Assembly: GCA_025331435.1 (NCBI GenBank)
Contig: JAIWNI010000021.1
Span: 124,001-188,000 of the forward strand
Direction of reading: 5' to 3'
Length of the DNA: 64,000 nt
Origin: Choanephora cucurbitarum
Taxonomy: Eukaryota > Mucoromycota > Mucoromycetes > Mucorales > Choanephoraceae
The position numbers were made by a program, and so were the translations under genes. The notes under the pieces are model-generated. The model was not told where the DNA came from and searched no databases. It saw only the letters and a list, made by a program, of their open reading frames with translations. Below are positions 17,541 through 31,029 of the stretch, one piece after another (the stretch's first letter is position 1; every line of letters begins with the position of its first letter).

Positions 17541-19144
17541 ATGTTATTTTCAGTAATATATTTGACAGCTCTACCTGCTTTAGTTATTGGCTTCGAATAT
17601 AGAGATCCAAAGCAGTTCAAGGCTGCTGCTCTTCAACCCTCAAATAAAGCATTGACAGCAGATCAAGGCGATTCCAAATATTGTCTGATATTTGAAGACC
17701 AATTCAACACGTTCAATTTAAAAACCTGGCAAGTAAAGTAGCTTAACATTTCGCTTCTCTTGGACAATTCAATTAAGCCATTGTGTTTTTATCTCAAAAA
17801 ATAGCACGAAATCACACTTGCAGGAGGAGGAAATTGGGAATTTCAGCAGTATACCAACAATCGATCAAACAGTTTTGTGGAAGATGGTATACTGTACTTG
17901 AAACCCACTTTGACTTCCGAGTCAATTGGTGAACAAGCAGTTAGGAGTGGAGGCAAGATCAGCTTATACTCTGGGCAACCAGCTTCTGATTGTACAGGTA
18001 CAAACAAATATTCAATTCTATTTGTAATGCATTTCCTTTGTTTTGTGTTTGACTAACAAGGAAAATCATATCCTACCTTTTTAATCTATAGATAATTCCG
18101 ATTTCGGTAAATACACTCTTCTTTATGTAGGTTAATACTATCGATATTCATCCAGAGGATCTTTTATAATAGGTTGTGAAAGAACATCCGGAGCAGCAGC
18201 AAATGGCAATTATCTAAACCCTATACAGTCAGCTAGAATTAGAAGTATAAATTCAGTTTCATTTCGCTATGGAAAAGTTGAAGTGAGAGCACGTCTTCCT
18301 CGTGGTGATTGGTTATGGTATGAACATTCAGTTTATTTTTCCTCTGTATCATATGTAGTCTGATGTTTAATCGAACAAAAAAAAATTATAGGCCTGCCAT
18401 TTGGATGTTGCCCAAATACGATGCATATGGATCTTGGCCAGCAAGTGGTAAAAAAAAAAACTCAAAAAAAAAAGGAATAAGTGTTTGACTTTAGCTATTT
18501 TTTTTTCATATCAACTTAAGGTGAAATCGATATTGTAAGCAAAAAACCAAAAAAAAAGGTGTCATATATGACCTTGCTGATTAATTTATTTTGATGTTTA
18601 GTTAGAAGGCTTTGGTAATGAAAACTTTCCATATGGCAATTCCTCAGTTGTTTCATCTACTTTGCATTGGGGACCTTTCTTTGAGCTCAACAAATTCAAT
18701 TTGACTCACAACGACTTACATTCAGCACGTGGCGAAACTTGGGCAGACAACTTTCATACTTATGGCATGGAATGGTCGGAGGAAGGCATTCGCACATATG
18801 TAGACAGCAATACAATACTGGAAGTAGACTTTAATCAAACAGCTTGGGAAAAAGGCAAATTCGATAAGAATGTCATGAATCCTTGGAAAGGAGGCGACAT
18901 TGCTGCACCTTTTGATCAAGAGTTCTATCTTATCTTGAATTTGGCTGTAGGAGGAGTGAATGGATATTGGAAAGACCACCCAAGCAAGCCATGGAAAAAC
19001 AATGAAGCATTAGCTATGAATCGCTTTTATGATGCTAAGCAAGCATGGCAACCTACTTGGGGCGAAGGCAACCGACGTGCTTTGGGAATTGATTGGATCA
19101 AGATATGGTCTAAAGATACCGAAGCAAGATGTTTAAATAATTAA
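17541..19144 (+). CDS. GH16-type secreted beta-glucan hydrolase/transglycosylase-like protein
   Basis: Seven exons (17541-17732, 17805-17997, 18092-18106, 18173-18317, 18392-18447, 18521-18534, 18602-19144) total 385 aa with consistent phases. The N-terminus is a signal peptide ('MLFSVIYLTALPALVIGF'). GH16 hallmarks are 'GGGNWEFQQYTNNR', 'RYGKVEVRARLPRGDW', the active-site 'GEIDILEGFGNE' (Glu-x-Asp-x-x-Glu) and 'FYLILNLAVGGVNG'. The sequence is closest in style to the beta-1,3-glucanase / glucan-recognition branch, and all acidic active-site residues are present, so hydrolysis of beta-1,3-glucan is plausible. Exons 3 (15 nt) and 6 (14 nt) are microexons; exon 6 encodes the first part of the active-site motif. 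Confidence 0.85.
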
Positions 19145-19302
19145 GATTTCCACCTCCTTCTTTATTCATTCCCTTACAACAAAATTAGAATAAATTTACA
19201 TTATTGACTTTACGCACAAACAACAATGCAACAAATCGATTAGAGCCATTCTCCTTTTCTTCTTTCTTTCTTTATTGTTGCTATCATCATTATGTATTTT
19301 TT

Positions 19303-20361
19303 TTAGCCATGACTCAAGGGTAACACAACCATCTCAAGCAACTCATTCACCCATCTTTCTCGAACAGATGCCCACTCTTCATCCATAACAAGTGTATGTC
19401 TTTCCAGGTTGATAATGGCGCCTGCCAAATGTCGTTCTGACTGCGAGCTAGCCACTAATGTAAGCCATGTCTCTCTTTCTTGAATCCATGTCTCAGATAC
19501 GGCTGTCCACAAAAGAGCCATCTCAAGTTGAACCAGCTGATAGGCAATTTGGTCAATACTATTTGGTTCTCGAGATAACCACTCTTCCCTTTTGGATAAC
19601 CATTTGGGTGATTTATGCCTGTTGGATATATGCGATTCGTATACACGTAACTTGTCATTCAACGACTTGATTGTACTCAGCACCGAGGTCTCATATGAAG
19701 GAGGCGCCTCATGTTGAGAGCGACCTTCAGTGTCAGTAACAGGTACTATGCGCTGTGTATGACGTTGATTGGAAGAAGAAGGCATAGAAAAGGCAGGAGG
19801 AGGGCTGCTTGAACGAGATGAGGCATCGCTACTGTCAGATTGTACTGTTCTGTTTATTGCTTCTTCTTGGGAAGAGGTAAGAACAGGTAAAAGAAGAGGA
19901 AGGGCGCCTATATGAGCATGTTCCTCTCCACTTCCATCCGACAGACTCATCCTTTGACTATTCGACTCATCCAGTGATTCCGGAAGATTGTGTCCAGATG
20001 AAGAAAACGAAGAAACGAAACGATCCAGTTTATCACACAGCTGATCCATCTTGATCTGCATCTCAATCACAGTTGTCTGAAGTGTATTCGAATAAGTTTC
20101 AGGCACATGAGCTTGCCAAACTGTAGATTGAGCAAGGTCTAAATCGTTTACTACAACTCGCTTTGGTACAACTGCTGTATGATTCGAGTCCAGTTTAAAG
20201 GGTAATAGTTTTAGATTGGTCAAAAGAGCAGTTGTGTTTGGTATGAGCGATTGAACATCAGTCAATAGCACAACATGCTCTCCTTCTATATATCTGATTG
20301 GTATCTGATAGATGGTATCATTGTATTCGACAAGCATATATCGAGTATCTTGGCAGTCCAT
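19303..20361 (-). CDS. Hypothetical intronless protein, 352 aa
   Basis: One complete frame from ATG 20361. The N-terminal 100 residues look globular ('YMLVEYNDTIYQIPIRYI'). The middle (about 115-240) is Ser/Pro/Asp-rich and probably disordered. The C-terminal 110 residues are helical and contain two similar Trp-rich segments: 'QLVQLEMALLWTAVSETWI' then 'REEW/RETWL', and 'AIINLERHTLVMDEEWASV' then 'RERWVNELL'. No signal peptide or membrane segment is seen. I do not recognise the family. Confidence 0.75.
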   Translation of the reverse strand: MDCQDTRYMLVEYNDTIYQIPIRYIEGEHVVLLTDVQSLIPNTTALLTNLKLLPFKLDSNHTAVVPKRVVVNDLDLAQSTVWQAHVPETYSNTLQTTVIEMQIKMDQLCDKLDRFVSSFSSSGHNLPESLDESNSQRMSLSDGSGEEHAHIGALPLLLPVLTSSQEEAINRTVQSDSSDASSRSSSPPPAFSMPSSSNQRHTQRIVPVTDTEGRSQHEAPPSYETSVLSTIKSLNDKLRVYESHISNRHKSPKWLSKREEWLSREPNSIDQIAYQLVQLEMALLWTAVSETWIQERETWLTLVASSQSERHLAGAIINLERHTLVMDEEWASVRERWVNELLEMVVLPLSHG

Positions 20362-20912
20362 GTTGATAGATTTCTAGATAGAAGATAAAAAAAAGACTGT
20401 GTTAATTTATAACAATTTTTTCTGTTTCATCCATTGAGAAACCAACGTCTGCATTTTAAGCTTAGATCACTTGACTTATTAGGCCATTGGCAACAAGCTG
20501 GAATTTGCTGAGTAAAGGCATATGATGTCTTTTTCTTTTCTTGTATTAAATGTATGTATGAGTCAAAGCACTTTATTTATTTATTAAAGGAAATGAAGAT
20601 TAGTCTCTAAAAAGAAAAGAGATAGAGGAAGCGTGTATAGCATACTTTCAAACAATTATTTGCATTAGACAACAACAGGAAGCAAGAAGTGTATCAAAAG
20701 GTGGAAAAACGATGGGCCTTGAATATTGTATCTGGAATATTTAATATTGACTTTCTGGAGTCATGCATCCCATTAGCCTCAGAAACAAACAGGCAGAAAA
20801 GAGTGTATTTCAAGAAGCGATACGCGTTGTTGACATTCAAGACGCGTCTGTCAACTGAGAATGTATATATAATTTTTTCTTCTCCAGATTAAAAAAAAAA
20901 ATCGAATTGATC

Positions 20913-23900
20913 ATGTCAAAACGATCTAGAGATGAAGCATCCATAGTTTCTCTTCAAGCTATTTTAGGCCCCCAAGTGCCTGAAAGAGTGCTTGAGAACA
21001 TACTTTATCGTGCTAATAATAACCTAGAAACAGCCATCAACCTTTACTTTAATGAGCCAGCATTACAGCAAGTGCCACAACCAGCTCCGCAGCCCGCTGC
21101 AAAGCCAGCACCTGTATTCAACAAAAAGACAACCGCTACTCAAGATGACCTTAAATATTATGTTGGCGATATTGTGATATCTGGTAAATTGACGGATACG
21201 AATACTATAGCATATAAGCTAATCGTGGCACCTTATGCACTTTTTCTTTGTTTTTGATCAGGTTGGTCAATGATCAAGGGACTTGCACCAGTGAAAGAAG
21301 GTGATCCCATTACGATCGTACGCAACAAAACGACACCCGCCAAAAATGGAAAAAGCAATCGTATTGTGCGATTCGCTTATGAAGGAAGGGAAATTGGTCG
21401 ACTTTCTCGAGATGTAGCGGATTATATGGCCGTTTTGCTGGATCAACAATTGGCCTATTTCGAAGGAAACATCATATACTGCCCACACACTGTAAATTTG
21501 GGAGAAGATATCATCATCAGTATCAAGTGTTATATTTTACCCAAAGCATTTCATACCAATTCATTCATGTCTAATGCAATGCCTGCAGCTAAGCGAAAGC
21601 CGATGATAGAGGATAAACGAACCCAGGAATTGCCTGTACAACGCAAAATTGCTTTACTTCAAATGTTTCGACAACTAGGCTTGAAGCCTGTTCGATCAGC
21701 TATTCAATCTATCAACGCAGAATGCGGTTTAGGTGAACAGGAAGATACCTGGGATAGGCTAATCCAGTCTGTCACCACCTCAAATACACCTCTAGCTGAA
21801 AAGGAACAAGAAGAAGGCACCATCGACTCTGAAGATGAAAAGAAGGAAGTGAGTGATGGACAGCTGGATACCATTTATGAGAAAGCACAAGTGTTTGATG
21901 CTCAAATCAAGCCTATGAGCCAGCCTCCTACCATGACATTAGACCTTAAAGAATATCAACAGAGAGTAAGGAGAAAGATCATGACTGAATTGATAAATGA
22001 CAGTTGTGCTGATTTCTTAATGTAGGCACTTGCGTGGATGATGGCCAAGGAGGCATTTGACTATGAAGAAGGGGATATTGATATGCGCTCAATGCATCCT
22101 TTATGGGAAGAGTACAGCTTTCCTGGTGAATTCTGTGATGAGCATCGCTTCTTCTATTTAAATCCTTACAGTGGTGACCTTAGTCTTGAGTTCCCAGAAG
22201 CCAACAAACAGGAAAGAGGTGGAATTTTAGCTGATGAGATGGGTTTGGGCAAAACAATTGAAATACTGAGTTTGATCCATACCAATCGATACACATCTGA
22301 TCTCCCTAAGCCAATGGACATAGATGGCAAGATAAAGGCATCACCAACTACACTCATCATATGTCCTATGTCTTTGTTGGCTCAATGGCGCGATGAAATA
22401 AAACGAGGATCTCAGCCTGGTACTATTTCCGTCAATGTATATTATGGCGATGACCGTACAAAGGCTTGTTCAGAATCACTACATAACTGGGATGGCAAAG
22501 CTCCAGACGTGTTAATTACAACATATGGCGTTGTCATGTCTGAATGGAATCAAGTGCAGACAGGCTCCACTTCTTTCTTATTTCAAACCGAATTCTGGCG
22601 TGTAGTATTGGACGAAGCTCATCATATCAAAAATCGCCTGACAAAGACATCGTATGCTTGTCGAGACATCAAAGCCAAACGACGATGGGCCGTAACAGGT
22701 ACACCCATTCAGAATAAACTGGATGATCTCTATTCACTCGTGCGTTTCTTGCGCCACGAGCCATGGGCAAACCATACCTTTTGGCGAACATTCATTACCA
22801 TTCCCTTTGAGAAGCAAGATCCAAGGGCGCTAAGTGCCGTCCAGACTGTATTGGAGCCTATTGTGTTGCGACGAACAAAAGCAATGCGCGATAGTCAAGG
22901 CCAGCCTATGGTTCCTCTTCCACCTAAGAAAATTAACATCGAATACCTTTCCTTTTCGGCAGAAGAACAAGATATCTACGATGCTATCTATAACGATTCC
23001 CAAATCAAATTTTCTTATTTCTGTGAAGCAGGAAAATTGGGTAAAAACTATGCATCTATATTTCAGCTTTTGACTCGATTACGTCAGATTTGTTGTCACC
23101 CTTATCTTGCCTTGCAAAGTAAAGAAGCTGCCAAGGAAACAATCAAAGGCCTGGGCGCTGGCAAAGAATCGCTGACACTAGAGGAGTTGATTGCACACAA
23201 AAAGCTTTCCTCTGCTGGTAATTCTCAAATTTCAGAAGGAAACAATAACAACAACACCAATAATTATGAAATGAGTGTCCTTCAGAACTTGTTGGTACTA
23301 GAGCAACAATCATCTCAAACAGGCAAAGACTCTCCAAATAAGAATGGTTCATCAGAACCCGGCTCACCTTTAGCTGCTAGCAATGAATGCCCCATTTGTT
23401 TTGAGACTGTAGATAGTATGATTGTTATGCCTTGTATGCATATGGCCTGTAGACCTTGTGTTATGGATTATTTTCAGGTATATAAAAAAAGAGAAAAGAA
23501 AACAAAAGGAAGCAGTTCTTAATAGACATATAAATAGAAAAAAGAGGACGAAGGAGCTGCGGGCGAATGCCCTGTGTGCCGCCATGGACCGATTCAACAG
23601 AACGAATTATTAGAATTCGGCCAGCAATCATCCTCAACTAAAGAAGATCAATTAAAAGAAGCTGTTCAGCCTGTACGCTACAAGATTCGTAAAGCAGTCG
23701 GCGGATTTAAACCCTCAACCAAAATGAATGCTCTTCTTCGACACTTGAGGGCTAATATTAGAGAATCAAACAAGACAGTTGTATTCTCACAGTTCACAGG
23801 ATTCCTTGATCTCATTGAGGAAGCTTTAAGTTATGAAAATATCCGATTTACACGACTGGACGGGACTCAGTCTCAGGCACAAAGAGAAAAAGTGTTGGCA

Positions 23901-24248
23901 GAATTCGCCAAAACAGAGGATGATGCAGCGGATGTGTTGTTAATCAGTCTAAGAGCAGGAGGTGTAGGCCTTAACTTGACTTGTGCTAACAAGGTCGTGA
24001 TGATGGACCCGTGGTGGAACTTTGCAATAGAATCGCAAGCCATCGATCGAGTCCATCGTCTTGGCCAGACAAAGCCTGTTGAAGTTACAAGATTTGTCAT
24101 GAAAAGCTCGGTCGAAGAAAGGATTCTAGAAGTCCAAGATAGAAAGCATGTATTGGTGAATGAGTTGTATATGTCTGCTGATGAAACAAAGAGTAGAAGA
24201 ATGGACGATTTGCAATTGCTTTTTGGCAAGAAGAAGAAAAGTCTCTAA
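20913..24248 (+). CDS. rad5: RAD5/HLTF-type SNF2 helicase with HIRAN and RING domains
   Basis: Four exons (20913-21183, 21262-21965, 22026-23477, 23538-24248) give 1,045 aa. Domain order: a UBA/CUE-like helical segment (about 8-50, 'VLENILYRANNNLETAINLY'); HIRAN domain (about 80-185); SNF2 N-terminal lobe with Walker A 'ADEMGLGKT' near residue 395 and 'DEAHHIKN'; a RING finger ('CPICFETVDSMIV', 'CMHMACRPC', 'CPVCRHG'), split by the third intron; and the C-terminal lobe ('VVFSQFTGFLDLIEE', 'LRAGGVGLNLT', 'QAIDRVHRLGQ'). This is the architecture of Rad5/HLTF, which remodel stalled forks and polyubiquitinate PCNA. An Asn-rich linker precedes the RING. All key motifs are intact. Confidence 0.93.
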
Positions 24249-24621
24249 TTTGTATATAGATTATTTATTGTAATGACAAATAGAATAAAGAAGGTTGTCA
24301 ATTATGCTTACGTTTATTTGTATCGAAAACTATAGTGTTTGTAGATATTAGTAAGAAAAAAGAACTTTTTTTAATGATTATTATTAAGATTATTTAAGTA
24401 GAAAAAAGAAAGGAAACTATATGCTTTAAGGACAAGAAAAGTGTATCATGGAGAGAGTAGAAATCTAATATAAAAGTGATCATCAAAGAGGTTGGTGTAT
24501 AATAACAGAGAATAAAAGAAAATGTATAGAGATGTGAGTGGGTGTATAATATGTAAAGTATGTAAATAAGAGAATAGCATGTAATACGAGTATGTAACTT
24601 ATGATAGGATGCATATATACA

Positions 24622-27600
24622 TTATTTCTTGAGGTTCATTAAGTCTATCTTGGCCTTATCCGACAAAGCATCTAAAACCAATGCAGAAGCTTCAGGATCT
24701 TCTGTTTGAGTAATGACTCTATGGACAGTAAGAGATCCTGACTTATGAGATGAAAGCTTGTTCAAGTAGGGTAATAAACGTGGGCATAAAACGCGATAAC
24801 GTCCTGGGAATCCAGAGGTATCCAAAAGCCAGTTGAGTAACAAGACGCCATTTGCATTTGTTGTCAATAAGACTGTGTTCTGTATAATAGCTGCAGCAAT
24901 ATAGATCTAGTAAATAAGATAGTTTGAATTTAGTGTTTGCCTTTTATCATTCAAAAAACAAACAAACCTGTTGTTCTTTGGTAACAATAGGGTTCTCAAG
25001 TATAGAACGAACAGCACGAGCACCAAACCGACCTTGTCCAATCTCCCAGCATTTGTCCACAATAGCATCAAAGATATACTGGTTATGTTCTTGTCCTTTG
25101 CGCAAACAACATTGAACTACATAGTTACCAAACTGGTCTAGAAGTAACAATGGTACATAAGGTGCAACATGAAGGCAAAGCAATTGAATCTAACAAAATA
25201 CAATAACAACAACAAAAGAATAAGCGCGTTGGTTTTCTGTTGTTGTTACCTAGACAAACTTACTTGTTCTGGTGTATTTGTGTGATCAATAATCTTCTGA
25301 GCTGCCCAGGTACCATTCTTGTGAACACCAATGGAAGCCAAAAAGGGCGCAATGCTCTTCAACATAGAGAACTTGGTAGCTTCAGAACAATGCTCAAAAA
25401 GTTTCTGAACTACAGTGTTACCAATATAGTCTAATTTATCATACAAAATAGTTCAATACACAAACAGAATAAAACAGGAGATTGTGTGATGTAATAAACA
25501 CGAGTGACTTACCACTACATAATTCAGCAATCTCTTCTAAACATTCTGCAGCGATTGCCTCGATTTCATCCATAGAAAGATTCTTTTCGTTTTCTAATCG
25601 TTTTCTCATCTCGCGAAGACGAAGAGGCTCCAACTTTCTATCTGTACCAAGCTCTGGGACTGGTGGAATGACAGATTGATAAGTCAAAGGCACGCGATCC
25701 TCTAATACATGTCAAAATCATATCAGTTTCTGTTTAAGGGTTGCTTTCCTCCGCCCTAAATAACCCCTATAGATTGACGTTACCTTTAAGTTTGTCGGAA
25801 GGCTCATGACCCAATTGTTGCATAATAAACCGTCTCTCGGAAGCAATTGCCTTATACAAACTTGGCTGTGTTGTTTGTTGTTGTCCAGAAGCATTCATCA
25901 TCATATTGGTCATCAACATAGCTGTTGCCCATTGTGTAGCCTGATAAGCCTCACTTCCGGAAGGTGCCATTGCTGTAGTTAAATTTGCATTATTTGACAT
26001 TGGCTTTTGTTGTTGTTGCTGTTGTTGCAATGTTTGAGAACCCTTTAATGATACAGTCTGATGACTCGATCCAGAAGATTCTTCAACTTCATCTGATGCA
26101 TTTGACACAACTTTTGCAAACCCAATACGAACAGCACCTGTCCCAGGACCTAAAATCTCCTTGTTTTGAAGTGCTTTGCGAGCATGGACAGCATCTTCTT
26201 GATGATCAAAATTGATAAATCCGCAATTTTTGTGTGACAAAACACGAACTGATTCAATGGTACCGTATACTTGAAAAATGTTGCGAAGAACAGCTGGATT
26301 CATATTGGCAGGTATGTTGCCGACCCCTTATTGGATAAAGATAAATGGTGAGTTGGAATAGATAGAAACAAAATAAAAGGTCAACACTTACATAGAGCAC
26401 GAGTGGGCCCTTGAGCATTTGGACCTGCTTCATTAGTGAGAGCCATGGCTAGATTAATATCGGCCTTTCCAAAACCAATTCGGACTGGTGTACCACCTAA
26501 TTTTGAACCCAGTCTTGTTTCTAAGTCTTCTTTAGCAGCCACAGCTGATTCAAGTGTCATAAAATTGACAAAGGCACATTCCTTGTCTGATAAAATACGA
26601 GCACTCTCAACTTGACCATAAGCACTGAAGAATTGAACAAGATCTGGGACACTGATGCTTGGGTTAATATTGCCCAGCCATAAAGCTCGTGAAGGTATTT
26701 GGGCTTGTGCAGAAGAGGGTGAATCTGCGCCATCTGGAGGAGCATAATGATATTCCTATGAGGCACACAAGAATTTCTTTAAGATATCAAATAACATTGT
26801 AGCCTTTCTTTTTTCTTACCTGTTCTGTAGAATAAGTATCTGCATTATAAAAGGTGGGGTCAATAATTGTACTCATTTCTGGTAGATTGCTGCTACTTCT
26901 TGATGACCTGAGAGGCGTTTCATTTTGTAATTGAGGCTGCTGATATGATTGCTGTAGTCTTAGTCGTGAAGGTAAGATAACGTTGCTTGATTGCGATGAA
27001 GGATCAAAGGGCGAAAAGGAATCAGCCATACCTAAGCTAATCGCTCTGGGTCTGTGTAATACATTGGATCGTGTTTGAGGTGAAAATGGGCTGAAAGACG
27101 TCATTCCAGGCCCAGCTGCAGCAACGACAGAGGAAGGAGGTGGTGGTGGTGGATGAAAATGAGTGTTGGTTCCTACTGTAAACGAACGAGTTCGAGAAGA
27201 TGTACGTTCTTGTTCTATCAGTGAAGGATGATCAGCTTCATCATCTAAACCAAGAGAGGCTAGTGTAGAAGCTATGGTGTTGGTAGCATTCTCGTCCATT
27301 GGGCTAGAGGGGTCACAAGGGTTATGATGCATAAAAGCGTTGTTGTTGATGCTATGTCCACTATGGCTACTCTGGCTACTATGGCTACTTTGACTGCTAT
27401 AACTGCTGTTCTTTTGATGTTGAAGGTAGCCAGGTGCTTGGTTGGTGGCAGCAAATGGGGAGATATCCGATTCAAAGACGGGATTAGAAGAAGGCAGGTT
27501 AATTGACCCTGAACGATGGCGCGAACCTGTAGGATCCAAATCATAATCAGCTGAAGGCATATTGAGACTTGTCAAGTGATGATGATATGGATCGGCATAA

Positions 27601-27876
27601 GGAAAGGCAGATGATTGGGAAGGCATAGTGTCTGCACGCGACCTTCTTAGAGAAGATGGAATAGCACTTGTTGCCAAGTTAGGCGTGAAAGATACACGCG
27701 GAATAGGCGGATTGCCTGAATTCATTGTGTTGGCAGTTAACCTAAGATAATAAGAGTCTTAATATGGCAGTTAAGTCAAAAGAAAATTTATGCTTTTACC
27801 TGACTGAGGATGGTATGTTAGTTGGGTTTGGATTTTTACGAGGATTATGCCCGTCGCTCACCCAAGTAAAATCCAT
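24622..27876 (-). CDS. RRM + Pumilio-repeat RNA-binding protein (JSN1/PUF1-type)
   Basis: Eight exons (27876-27800, 27741-26820, 26755-26392, 26326-25784, 25701-25513, 25430-25264, 25189-24968, 24906-24622) total 922 aa. The short first exon starts 'MDFTWVSDGHNPRKNP' and joins in phase, so I prefer it to the internal ATG at 27725. A disordered Ser/Pro/His-rich N-terminus (about 330 aa) is followed by two RRMs (about 350-425, 'RALWLGNINPSI' and 'ECAFVNF'; about 453-520, 'WVGNIPANMNPAVL' and 'CGFINF'), a Gln-rich stretch, and Pumilio repeats (about 650-910, 'IGNTVVQKLFEH', 'KNGTWAAQKIIDH', 'FGNYVVQCCLRK'). The combination matches yeast Jsn1/Puf2, which bind mRNAs in post-transcriptional control. 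Confidence 0.9.
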
Positions 27877-29773
27877 CAATAAACAAATGACGATTGATAC
27901 AAAATAAAAAAAAAGGAAGAAAAAGCTTAAAAGCGAAAGAAAAAAAGAAGAGAAAAAAATGGAAAGAATAAAAAAAAGAAGGGTTTCGTCAGGTAAAATG
28001 TGACAGCTGAACATTCTCTTTTTTTTTTCTGGGACATTGTATTCATTTTGCATTGATAGCTATGTTTCCTAACCTGCCCCCTCCCTCTTTCTCCTTCCTG
28101 CTAGTTAATTAAGCAAACAGAGGTGCCTGAAGCCAAGGTTTGAATCCTTTTTCAACGGTTGTATTCATCATGAAAACAAAGTCTCTGTTAAAGCAAAAAT
28201 CCTTTTTAGCCCTTACACAGTAGATTTTCTTACTGACATGCATCAAGACAATATCAACAGACTAACTACAGGTTATATCCAGATACTAAAAAGATACTAT
28301 TGCTATTCTTGGGCTTAAAAGAGTGTAGTTGATAAAATGAAAATAAAATAAAATCACCGTTGACTGATTGAGATTGTATTAATCTAATCTTCACTTTTTC
28401 TGATCTATGCAAGAACAGTGATAAGACTTTTACTCGTTTTCAAACAACTAGATTAGTGCAGTACATTTTAGGTACGGATACAAGGAACTCAGGAAGTATT
28501 CTGCTTCAGATCAGCCTATACATCGACACACACATAAAGAACCAAGACTGGTTTATCAAGTTAGTAAGCCTTTTAGTTCAACGATTTGCAAATGGAAGGA
28601 AACCTACTGCCTTTTATTGACTCAAGATGTAGCCATTGACCTGGCAAGACATAAGCCATTTAATAACTAACTTACTTTGAAAAAGAGAGACAAAACTAGA
28701 ATATTGAGTCCATCATTTCATGCAATTACATGATACCAATTAAACACTAAATAGGCTATTCAAGCAAATTATTACTGCTGCAAGACTAAGAGCATTACCA
28801 GTTTCAAAACTGTAGCATCAGGCTAATCAGTGAATGATCTTTGTTGGTTCAATTCAAAAGGAAGGGAATGCCTGTAACAACTTTCTCTGATTTTTTTTTC
28901 TTCCTACTGGTCCATATAAATCACAGTTTTCATTTGTATAGGCACTTTTTCATTGTGCCCTACTGAAAAGAAAACAAAAACTTGACATCAGTAGCAGCCA
29001 AAAGGGAAAAGTTCTTCTATCTAAACAACGACAGCAGTTTAAAGTAGGGTAGAATGCTCTATTCCTCCATCTGCTATTAAGGTAGAAGGAGGCTTCCTGC
29101 TTATTATGTATGGTTGCTCGTCTCTTTTCATACAAAAAAGAATTTCAGCCACTAATATGTAAGTGGCCTTACGAGGGATCAAAAAAGACTTTTAGGGCTA
29201 AGGCGAGAGATAGACTTACCCCTGAGGATACTGCTCCTCAAGTAGCCTTCTAATTCCAAAACCAGTCTAGCTAATCCTATGTCTGTACAAGCTATAAGTC
29301 CCAAGCTACCATGTGTTGAAACAAAACTCCAAATCTTTGTATACCTGTTCTTCATTCCAAACAGATAGTTACAAATACTGAGAGAATATGTTCTACTTTA
29401 AGAATGAATATATGTCTTTTCTTTTGTTTGATATCTTCCGAAAATAGCAAAAAAAGAAAACAAGCTTAAAAAAGAAAAGCTCCTTTCTTTTCCTATTGCT
29501 GTAAAGCGAATAGATACTTTCTCTACCTGTATCTTGTAATCTCATTTCTTAAAGCTTAAAAGAGTTAATCAGATCTGTTTCAACTAAACTGTTTTGAAAG
29601 GGAATATTACATGCATTGATTGGGTCTTGGACGGTTAAATATCCCCGACTTATTAACCCAATCAGGTAGCTGGTGTCGGCATCTCTATTAGGAATATCTT
29701 ATTTGTCATATGGTTTTCCCATTCAATTTTTTTTTTCTTTTTCTCTTAGTACTCCCTATTACATATTAAAATA
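27877..29773. other. Intergenic, no supported gene
   Basis: AT-rich with homopolymer runs; no coherent frame. A small inverted repeat (gattgggt / acccaatc) lies near 29618-29665, upstream of PEX13. Confidence 0.5.
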
Positions 29774-31029
29774 ATGCCTTCCCCTCCAAAACCTTGGGAA
29801 GCCAATAATACCAACACATCAGCAACTGTTACTTCACCAACTGCTGCTATCAGCTCTGTCGCAAACAACGCACCAGATATACCAGCACGCACAACAGACT
29901 TAACTAGCACAGTACCTACTAGACCAACCTGTAAATATCATATTTAACTCAATCAAAACCGGGCTTGCTTATGATGACTAACCTTTTTCTTTTCTCTCTA
30001 ATAGCTTATAACAATACTGGATACGGTTCAATGAACAACTATAATTCTACTTATGGAAATACTGGATATGGCTTAGGCTCAAGCTACAATCGTTATGGTG
30101 GCTATGGCTCTTATGGTACAGGCTATAATTCATATGGTGGTGGTTACGGTAGTTACGGCGGTGGCTATGGCGGTTATGGATCTTATGGAGGCTATGGTGG
30201 TGGCTACAATCGATTCGGTAACCGCTTTGGACCTAATGGCGGTGGTCCAGATGAGATGGGCCTTACTCAACGCATGGAGATGGGCACTCGACCTGCCTTT
30301 GAGGTGATTGAGAACATTGTAGGATCATTTGGCGGATTCGCTCAGATGCTTGAATCTACTTTTATGGCCACTCATTCTAGTTTTATGGCCATGGTTGGCG
30401 TAGCAGAACAACTAGGCTTTTTAAGAAACTACTTGGGACAAGTATTCAGTGTCTTTGCTCTCTATCGATTTGTCAAGCGCACCTTCAACAAAATGACAGG
30501 ACGTCAACCAGCTCAGTCGATGAGTTTGATGGAATTTGAAAACTTCAACAACAACAACAAAACTGTGTCAGGACCCAAGATGTCTCGTAAACCATTCCTT
30601 ATTTTCATGTTGATGGTTGTTGGTCTTCCTTATATGATGCATAAACTGATCAAACTGATTGCTTCTAAACAACAACAACAAATGGCACTTCAACAACAAG
30701 GCGCTGCACAATCTGCCATTGATCCTTCCAAGCTTGAATTTGCTCGTGCAACTTATGATTTTGCTGCAGAATCACCTATGGAACTTAATTTGAAAAAGGG
30801 TGACATAGTAGCCATCATCTCTAAAGTAGACCCCAACACAAATGCTGTCAGTCAATGGTGGCGTGGTCGTTTAAGAGATGGCACAATGGGTCTGTTCCCT
30901 GCAAACTATGTAGAGATTATTCAAAAAGCAGGCAGTTCACCTGATTCAGCACCATTAACACCTGAACTTAAAGAACAGCCTATCCCCAAGAGCACAGTCG
31001 ATCCTCTTCCTCAAACCAAACTTGTTTAA
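29774..31029 (+). CDS. pex13: Peroxisomal membrane protein PEX13
   Basis: Two exons (29774-29930, 30005-31029), 393 aa. PEX13 is part of the docking complex that imports matrix proteins into peroxisomes. The start 'MPSPPKPWE' is the conserved PEX13 N-terminus. Next come a Thr/Ser/Ala-rich segment and a Gly/Tyr/Ser-rich low-complexity region (about 53-105), typical of PEX13. Membrane-associated helices follow ('FGGFAQMLESTFMATHSSF' and 'KPFLIFMLMVVGLPYMMH'). An SH3 domain closes the protein (about 285-350, 'FARATYDFAAESPMELNL', 'DGTMGLFPANYVEII'). Confidence 0.95.
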
